From Variovorax brevis (GTDB lineage: Bacteria > Pseudomonadota > Gammaproteobacteria > Burkholderiales > Burkholderiaceae_C): a stretch of DNA of 64,000 bases. The notes under the pieces are model-generated. The model did no database searches and was not told the origin of the DNA. It saw only the letters and a program-made list of their open reading frames with translations. Of the stretch, positions 58,969 to 64,000 are shown one piece after another; the first letter of the stretch is position 1; each line of letters opens with the position of its first letter. A program made the position numbers and the translations under genes. Where the stretch lies: the NCBI RefSeq assembly GCF_030317105.1, contig NZ_JASZYG010000004.1, forward strand, positions 372,001 to 436,000. The letters run 5' to 3'.

Positions 58969-60315
58969 GTGGACCACCAACCCGTATCCAAGCCCATCTA
59001 CAAGTCCCTGTACTTCCAGGTCATCACGGCGATCGTCATCGGCGTGTTGCTGGGGCATTTCTATCCTGACACCGGCGCGGCGATGAAGCCGCTGGGCGAC
59101 GGCTTCATCAAGCTCATCAAGATGATCATTGCGCCGATCATTTTCTGCACGGTGGTGGTCGGCATCGCCGGCATGGAGGACATGAAGAAGGTCGGCAAGA
59201 CCGGCGGCCTGGCGCTGCTGTACTTCGAGATCGTGAGCAGCATCGCCCTCATCGTGGGCCTGATCATCATCAACATCGTGCGGCCGGGCGCCGGCATGAA
59301 CGTGGACGTGAGCCAGCTCGACACCAAGGGCATCGCGGCCTACACCGGGCCGGGCAAGATGCAGAGCACGACGGACTTCCTGCTCAACGTGATCCCCAAC
59401 ACCGTCGTCGATGCCTTCGCCAAGGGCGAGATATTGCAGGTGCTGCTGATCGCCGTGATGTTCGGCTTTGCGTTGCACAAGTTCGGCGGCCGCGGCACGC
59501 TGGTGTTCGACGTGATCGAAAAGGGCTCGCACGTGCTCTTCGTCATCGTCGGCTACATCATGAAGGTGGCGCCCATCGGTGCCTTCGGAGCGATGGCTTT
59601 CACCATCGGCAAGTACGGCGTGAGCTCGCTGCTGCAACTCGGCCAGCTGATGGCGACCTTCTACGCCACCTGCCTGCTGTTCATCTTCGTCGTGCTCGGG
59701 GGCATTGCGAGGGCGCACGGCTTCTCGATCTGGAAGTTCATCAAGTACATCAAGGAAGAACTGCTGATCGTGCTGGGCACCTCGTCGAGCGAATCGGTGC
59801 TGCCGCGCATGATGGCCAAGCTGGAGAACCTGGGCGCCCGTAAGTCCGTCGTGGGCTTGGTGGTTCCTACGGGCTATTCCTTCAACCTCGACGGCACGTC
59901 CATCTACCTGACGATGGCGGCGGTGTTCATTGCGCAGGCCACCAACACCGACATGACGCTGACCCAGCAGCTCACCCTGCTGCTGGTGCTGCTGCTCACC
60001 TCCAAGGGCGCAGCCGGCGTGACCGGCAGCGGCTTCATCGTGCTGGCCGCGACGTTGTCCGCCGTGGGCCATGTGCCGGTGGCGGGGCTCGCGCTGATCC
60101 TGGGCATCGACCGCTTCATGTCGGAAGCGCGGGCGCTCACGAACCTGATCGGCAACGGCGTGGCCACCATCGTCGTCGCCAAATGGACCGGCGACCTGGA
60201 CACGGCGCGCATGACGCAGCAGCTCAATGGCGAGACGTCTGCCGGAGCGGACGAGCCAGAGATGGTGCTCGACGCCACGGAAGCGCACATGCCGGTCGCT
60301 GCGGCGACACGCTGA
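58969..60315 (+). CDS. dctA: C4-dicarboxylate transporter DctA
   Basis: DctA imports succinate, fumarate and malate with protons or sodium. The 448-residue protein starts at GTG 58969 behind AAGGAG, giving the typical [24 protein letters not shown] start. DAACS-family landmarks are present: [60 protein letters not shown] (helix-hairpin) and [23 protein letters not shown]. Control by DctB-DctD through the sigma-54 promoter is expected. Confidence 0.96.
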   Translation: MDHQPVSKPIYKSLYFQVITAIVIGVLLGHFYPDTGAAMKPLGDGFIKLIKMIIAPIIFCTVVVGIAGMEDMKKVGKTGGLALLYFEIVSSIALIVGLIIINIVRPGAGMNVDVSQLDTKGIAAYTGPGKMQSTTDFLLNVIPNTVVDAFAKGEILQVLLIAVMFGFALHKFGGRGTLVFDVIEKGSHVLFVIVGYIMKVAPIGAFGAMAFTIGKYGVSSLLQLGQLMATFYATCLLFIFVVLGGIARAHGFSIWKFIKYIKEELLIVLGTSSSESVLPRMMAKLENLGARKSVVGLVVPTGYSFNLDGTSIYLTMAAVFIAQATNTDMTLTQQLTLLLVLLLTSKGAAGVTGSGFIVLAATLSAVGHVPVAGLALILGIDRFMSEARALTNLIGNGVATIVVAKWTGDLDTARMTQQLNGETSAGADEPEMVLDATEAHMPVAAATR

Positions 60316-60455
60316 TGCAGGCAAGCACGTGGATCGGAGAGGCGCTTCCTGCGCCCGATGACACCAACAGGGCCGCACCGGTCGCTTGATCCGGCTGATG
60401 GCGCCACCGGGCTCGCACCGATGCGGCGGGCCCGGCCTTGTGCAATAACGGGCGC

Positions 60456-62273
60456 ATGACATCACGGGAGCCGGCGCCGCACATGGACCTTGCCTCCAGG
60501 AGAAGACGCCGATGGCGAGCCTTGTTGCGCTGGTCTGTTGCACTGGTGCTGGTGGCCGCGGCGGCGTTTGCCGGCCACCAGGCCGCGATGCATGCCGGCT
60601 TGGCGCGCCTGCAAGAAGCGGCAGAGCATCGCCTGGACATGCTGGCCACCGGGCTCGATGCCGAACTCACCCGCTTCGACTACCTGCCCGCGCTGCTCGA
60701 AATGACGCCCGTCGTGCCCGAGTTGCTCAGCGCGCCAGCCGACACGCAGCTTCGGGATGCCGCCAACCGCTATCTGCAGGGCGTCAACGCGACAGTGGGC
60801 GCAGAGATGCTCTACGTGCTGGATGCCGGCGGCACATCGCTCGCCGCGTCCGACTGGAACCGCCCTGAGACCACGGTGGGCCAGGACCTGTCGTTCCGGC
60901 CCTATGTCATCGATGCGCTGAACCAGGGCCGGGGCCGCTTCTACGGCATCGGCATCACCAGCCGCAAGCCGGGCTATTACCTCTCCTATGCGTTGCGCGG
61001 CGACCAGCCCTCGCGTGGCGTAGTGGCAGTCAAGGTCAACCTCGAAGAAGCCGAGCGCGCGTGGCGCAACCTGCCGGGAGACGTGGTGCTGATTGACCAG
61101 CGCGGCGTGGTGATTCTTTCAACGCGCTCGGACATCAAGTTCCGCCCGCTGCAGGCGCTGGATGCCGTGCAGCGCGTTGAAGTGCAGCGTTCGCGGCCCT
61201 ATGGCGAGGCCGGCCTCGAGCCGTTGCAGTGGAAGCAGTCGCAAGCGCTGTCGCGCGACGTCCATCTCATCTCCCTGGCCGGCATCGACCAGCTGGCGTC
61301 GATGCGCTCACTGCGCAGCGCACCGTGGCAACTGGTGGTGCTCGATGCCATGGCACCGCTGCGCGTGTCGGCACGCAATGCCGCCATCACCGCCAGTCTG
61401 GCGATGGCCGTGCTGCTGTTGGTGGTGTTGACCCTGAGGCAACGCCGCCGCGCCGAGCGGCAAAAGCTCGCGAACCAGGCGGCGCTGCAAGCGGCGCACG
61501 ACAACCTCGAATCCACCGTGATCGCGCGCACGGCTCAGTTGCGCGCCGCGCAGGGCGAACTGGTGCACGCCGGCAAGATGGCGGCGCTGGGCCAAATGTC
61601 CGCTGGCGTGGTGCACGAATTGAACCAGCCGCTGACGGCTATGCGCACGCTGTCCGAGAGCGCCAGCAAGTTGCTCGAACACAATCGCCTGGACGATGTG
61701 CAAGGCAACCTCCAGCGCATCCGCAACATGGTGGACCGCCTCGCGCGCCTGACCCAGCAACTCAAGACCTTTGCGCACAAGAGCGAGCTGGCCAGCGTGC
61801 CGGTGCAGCTCGCGCGCACCATCGATGACGCGCAGGTCATCGTGGCCGAGGCCACGAAGAAGCACGGCGTCACGATCGAGGTCGAGTTGCAACCGCCCAC
61901 GCTCTCCGTCATGGGCGAGGAAGCGGCGTTGGTCAGCGTGCTGGCCAACCTGATGAAGAATGCCATCGAGGCCATGCACGAGTCGCCGCTTCGTGTGTTG
62001 CGACTTGCGGGCGAGGCGCATGATGGGCGCGTCATCGTCACTGTCAGCGATACCGGGCCGGGAATTCACGCCGACGTGCTGCCCCGCCTGTTCGAGCCCT
62101 TCGTGACGAGCAAGACGGCCGGGTCGGGGCTGGGGCTGGGCCTGGTGATCTCGTCACAATTGGTGCGCGCCATGGGCGGCACCTTGCGTCCGGTCGAGCA
62201 ACAAGTGGGCGGTGCGTGTTTCGTGATCGACTTGCCCGCCGCCACTGCACAGGTACAAGGAGCCATCGAGTGA
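60456..62273 (+). CDS. dctB: C4-dicarboxylate sensor histidine kinase DctB
   Basis: The 605-residue kinase has a first transmembrane helix (about 25-45), a periplasmic double-PAS sensor (about 45-300, with the RPYVIDALNQGRGRFYGIGITSRKPGYYLSY segment that binds succinate in DctB), a second helix (about 308-327), a coiled coil, the H-box SAGVVHELNQPLTAM (His387) and the ATPase boxes NLMKNAIEAM, DTGPGI and GSGLGLGLVIS. The start is uncertain among three in-frame ATG/TTG codons. It overlaps dctD by four bases. Confidence 0.93.
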   Translation: MTSREPAPHMDLASRRRRRWRALLRWSVALVLVAAAAFAGHQAAMHAGLARLQEAAEHRLDMLATGLDAELTRFDYLPALLEMTPVVPELLSAPADTQLRDAANRYLQGVNATVGAEMLYVLDAGGTSLAASDWNRPETTVGQDLSFRPYVIDALNQGRGRFYGIGITSRKPGYYLSYALRGDQPSRGVVAVKVNLEEAERAWRNLPGDVVLIDQRGVVILSTRSDIKFRPLQALDAVQRVEVQRSRPYGEAGLEPLQWKQSQALSRDVHLISLAGIDQLASMRSLRSAPWQLVVLDAMAPLRVSARNAAITASLAMAVLLLVVLTLRQRRRAERQKLANQAALQAAHDNLESTVIARTAQLRAAQGELVHAGKMAALGQMSAGVVHELNQPLTAMRTLSESASKLLEHNRLDDVQGNLQRIRNMVDRLARLTQQLKTFAHKSELASVPVQLARTIDDAQVIVAEATKKHGVTIEVELQPPTLSVMGEEAALVSVLANLMKNAIEAMHESPLRVLRLAGEAHDGRVIVTVSDTGPGIHADVLPRLFEPFVTSKTAGSGLGLGLVISSQLVRAMGGTLRPVEQQVGGACFVIDLPAATAQVQGAIE

Positions 62274-63643
62274 GTGAAGCTGCTGCCATCCGGGTCCTGC
62301 TGGTCGATGACGACGAGGACGTGCGCCTGAGCACCGCGCAGGCGCTGAGCCTTGCCGGGTTCGAAGTCGAATCCTTTGCGAGCGTGGAGCGCGCGCGGGC
62401 GCAGATCAGCTTCGGCGTGCCCGCCGTCGTGGTCTGCGATGTTCGACTGCCCGGTGTCAGCGGCACCGAATGGCTGCACGAGTTGCGCGGTGTGGACGCC
62501 GAATTGCCCGTGATCCTCGTCACGGGCCATGGCCACATCGCCATGGCGGTGCAGGCCATGCGCGAAGGCGCCTATGACTTCATCGAGAAGCCCTTCAACT
62601 CCGAGCGCCTGATAGCCGTCGTGCGCCATGCGATCGAGCGCCGGCAATTGATGCTGCAGGTGCGCGCCCTGCGCACGGCGCTGGAGAGCTGGCAGGGCAT
62701 CCAGTCCGTGCTCATCGGCCGCTCTGCGCAGATGCAGCAGGTGCGCCGCACGGTCAAGACGCTGGCGGAAACCTCTGCCGACGTGCTGATCTACGGCGAG
62801 ACCGGCACCGGCAAGGAACTCGTCGCGCGCTGCCTTCATGACTACAGCGACCGCCGCCGGCATCACTTCGTGCCGCTCAATTGCGGCGGCCTGCCCGAGG
62901 CGCTGGCGGAAAGCGAGCTGTTCGGCCACGAGCCCGGCGCCTTCACCAGCGCCAACAAGGTGCGGGTCGGAAAGTTCGAATACGCCAATGGCGGCACGCT
63001 CTTCCTGGACGAGATCGAAAGCATGCCGATGGCGGTGCAGATCAAGCTGCTGCGTGCCTTGCAGGAGCGCAACATCGAGCGCATCGGCTCGAACAAGCCC
63101 ATCGCATTCGACTGCCGCGTCGTGGCAGCGAGCAAGGACGACCTGAAGGCGCTGAGCGACCAGCAGAAGTTCAGGGCCGACCTGTACTACCGCATCGGCG
63201 TCGCCTTCGTGGAACTGCCGCCGCTGCGTGAACGCCGCGAGGACATTCCGCTGCTTTTCGAACATTTCACGCTGCTGGCGGCCACGCGCTACGAGCGTCC
63301 TGCGCCGATCCTCAGCAGCGCGCAGCTCGCCGACCTGATGGCCTACGCCTGGCCCGGCAACGTGCGCGAACTGCGCAACGTGGCCGACCGCTTCGTGCTG
63401 GGTTTGCTGGGTGAGCGCCTCACGCAGGTGCGCGGCGGCGTCGAGGCCGCGCCGGACCTCCCGCGCAGCCTGCCGCAGCAGGTCGAATCCTTCGAGCGCG
63501 CCGTGATTGCCGAGGCGCTGCGCAAGCATCAGGGCGACCAGCCCGCAACGGCGCAGGCGCTCGGCATTGCGCGCCAGACGCTCTATGACAAGGTGCGCAA
63601 GCTGGGCATTGAAGTGGAGGCGTTCAGGTCGCTCAATCCGTAA
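62270..63643 (+). CDS. dctD: C4-dicarboxylate response regulator DctD (sigma-54 activator)
   Basis: The 457-residue activator starts at GTG 62270, overlapping the dctB stop. Receiver: DDDEDVRL, phosphorylated D57 (CDVRLPG) and K107. AAA+ core: Walker A GETGTGKE (176-183), Walker B GGTLFLDE (241-248) and, at 223-228, GAFTSA where the sigma-54-binding GAFTGA loop is expected. C-terminal Fis-type helix-turn-helix (QALGIARQTLYDKVRKLGI). It should activate dctA from enhancer sites; the loop substitution is noted. Confidence 0.95.
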   Translation: MSEAAAIRVLLVDDDEDVRLSTAQALSLAGFEVESFASVERARAQISFGVPAVVVCDVRLPGVSGTEWLHELRGVDAELPVILVTGHGHIAMAVQAMREGAYDFIEKPFNSERLIAVVRHAIERRQLMLQVRALRTALESWQGIQSVLIGRSAQMQQVRRTVKTLAETSADVLIYGETGTGKELVARCLHDYSDRRRHHFVPLNCGGLPEALAESELFGHEPGAFTSANKVRVGKFEYANGGTLFLDEIESMPMAVQIKLLRALQERNIERIGSNKPIAFDCRVVAASKDDLKALSDQQKFRADLYYRIGVAFVELPPLRERREDIPLLFEHFTLLAATRYERPAPILSSAQLADLMAYAWPGNVRELRNVADRFVLGLLGERLTQVRGGVEAAPDLPRSLPQQVESFERAVIAEALRKHQGDQPATAQALGIARQTLYDKVRKLGIEVEAFRSLNP

Positions 63644-63724
63644 CACCGGCGAGTTCCGCTGGTCGCCGTCCGGATCGACAATGGGGCAGGCTCGAACGAG
63701 GATTGCCTTCAGGCAAGCTGGCAC

Positions 63725-64000
63725 ATGCAGGACGGCGGCGTCAGGCATCGACTCCTGGTCATCCTGGCTGCGGACGCGGCGGGATATTCGCGCCTGATGG
63801 CGGCAGACGACGTTGGCAGCCTGAGGGCACTGGATTCGGCGCGCCAAGTCTTCGCGTCGCACATCCATTCGCACAGCGGCCGGTTGATCGACACCGCGGG
63901 TGATTCGGTGCTGGCTGCGTTTGAAAGCGCGATCGATGCAGTGAGCGCGGCGATGGCGGTCCAACGGGACATCACAGGGCAGTCCAAAGCGGTGCCTGAA
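63725..64000 (+). CDS. class III adenylate/guanylate cyclase domain protein, N-terminal part (3' end outside window)
   Basis: An open frame of 92 codons from ATG 63725 runs off the window end. It matches the start of bacterial class III cyclase domains: RLLVILAADAAGYSRLMAADDVGSLRAL and GRLIDTAGDSVLAAFESAIDAVSAAMAVQRD. The first Asp of the metal pair is visible (AADAAGYSRLM) and the second (DTAGDSVLAAF). Proteins of this type usually carry C-terminal TPR or TolB-like repeats, not visible here. The gene lies 81 bases after dctD and may be independent. Confidence 0.75.
   Translation, partial: MQDGGVRHRLLVILAADAAGYSRLMAADDVGSLRALDSARQVFASHIHSHSGRLIDTAGDSVLAAFESAIDAVSAAMAVQRDITGQSKAVPE

Overview
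The window is GC-rich, densely coded proteobacterial chromosome, most likely from the Comamonadaceae (Variovorax, Acidovorax or Polaromonas type). This is inferred from five Bug-type (tripartite tricarboxylate transporter) receptors standing without TctA/TctB partners, gene neighbourhoods such as pyrG-kdsA-eno-ftsB and coaBC-dut, third-position GC bias strong enough to open long antisense frames, and intergenic repeats that look Burkholderiales-like. No rRNA, tRNA, CRISPR array, transposase or phage gene was seen.

Layout. 1-24 kb is mostly housekeeping: a truncated MFS transporter, a methyltransferase, dapA-bamC-MBL hydrolase, a YcfD/RoxA-type ribosomal oxygenase divergent from a SlyD-like isomerase, the coaBC-X-dut cluster, pyrG-kdsA-DUF1330-eno-ftsB-P-loop protein, hslO, a gamma carbonic anhydrase, a DUF455 ferritin-like protein, xerD, two Bug receptors, an AEC carrier and a flavin monooxygenase. 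24.4-25.8 kb holds two unassigned P-loop proteins.

25.9-38.4 kb is a coherent catabolic island. On the minus strand lie a FadR-type regulator, a Bug receptor, 5-dehydro-4-deoxyglucarate dehydratase, an NTF2-like lipoprotein and a 2-oxoglutarate-semialdehyde-type dehydrogenase. Divergent on the plus strand lie uronate dehydrogenase, a TRAP transporter (P, Q, M), a beta-propeller lactonase, a galactarate dehydratase and an SDR. Together they encode the oxidative (non-phosphorylative) route from galacturonate/glucuronate to 2-oxoglutarate. Two near-identical 13-bp palindromic sites flank the regulator gene and are good candidate operators for both arms.

38.5-44.3 kb carries psd, a HxlR-like regulator, an FKBP and grpE-dnaK-dnaJ behind a sigma-32-like promoter. 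44.3-49.0 kb is a second accessory locus (solute-binding protein, two Bug receptors, a FadR-type regulator, an FAH-family enzyme) with a perfect 75-bp direct repeat. 49.5-54.3 kb is the prkA-yhbH-spoVR operon behind an unusually AT-rich leader. 54.3-57.1 kb has aroQ with an atypical AroE-family protein and an uncharacterised zinc-ribbon/membrane protein pair. 57.2-64 kb has glutathione-dependent formaldehyde dehydrogenase, then dctA with a sigma-54 promoter match and its dctB-dctD two-component system, and ends in a truncated class III cyclase gene.

Starts were chosen by ribosome-binding site and family fit. Functions are read from motifs and context, without database searches.
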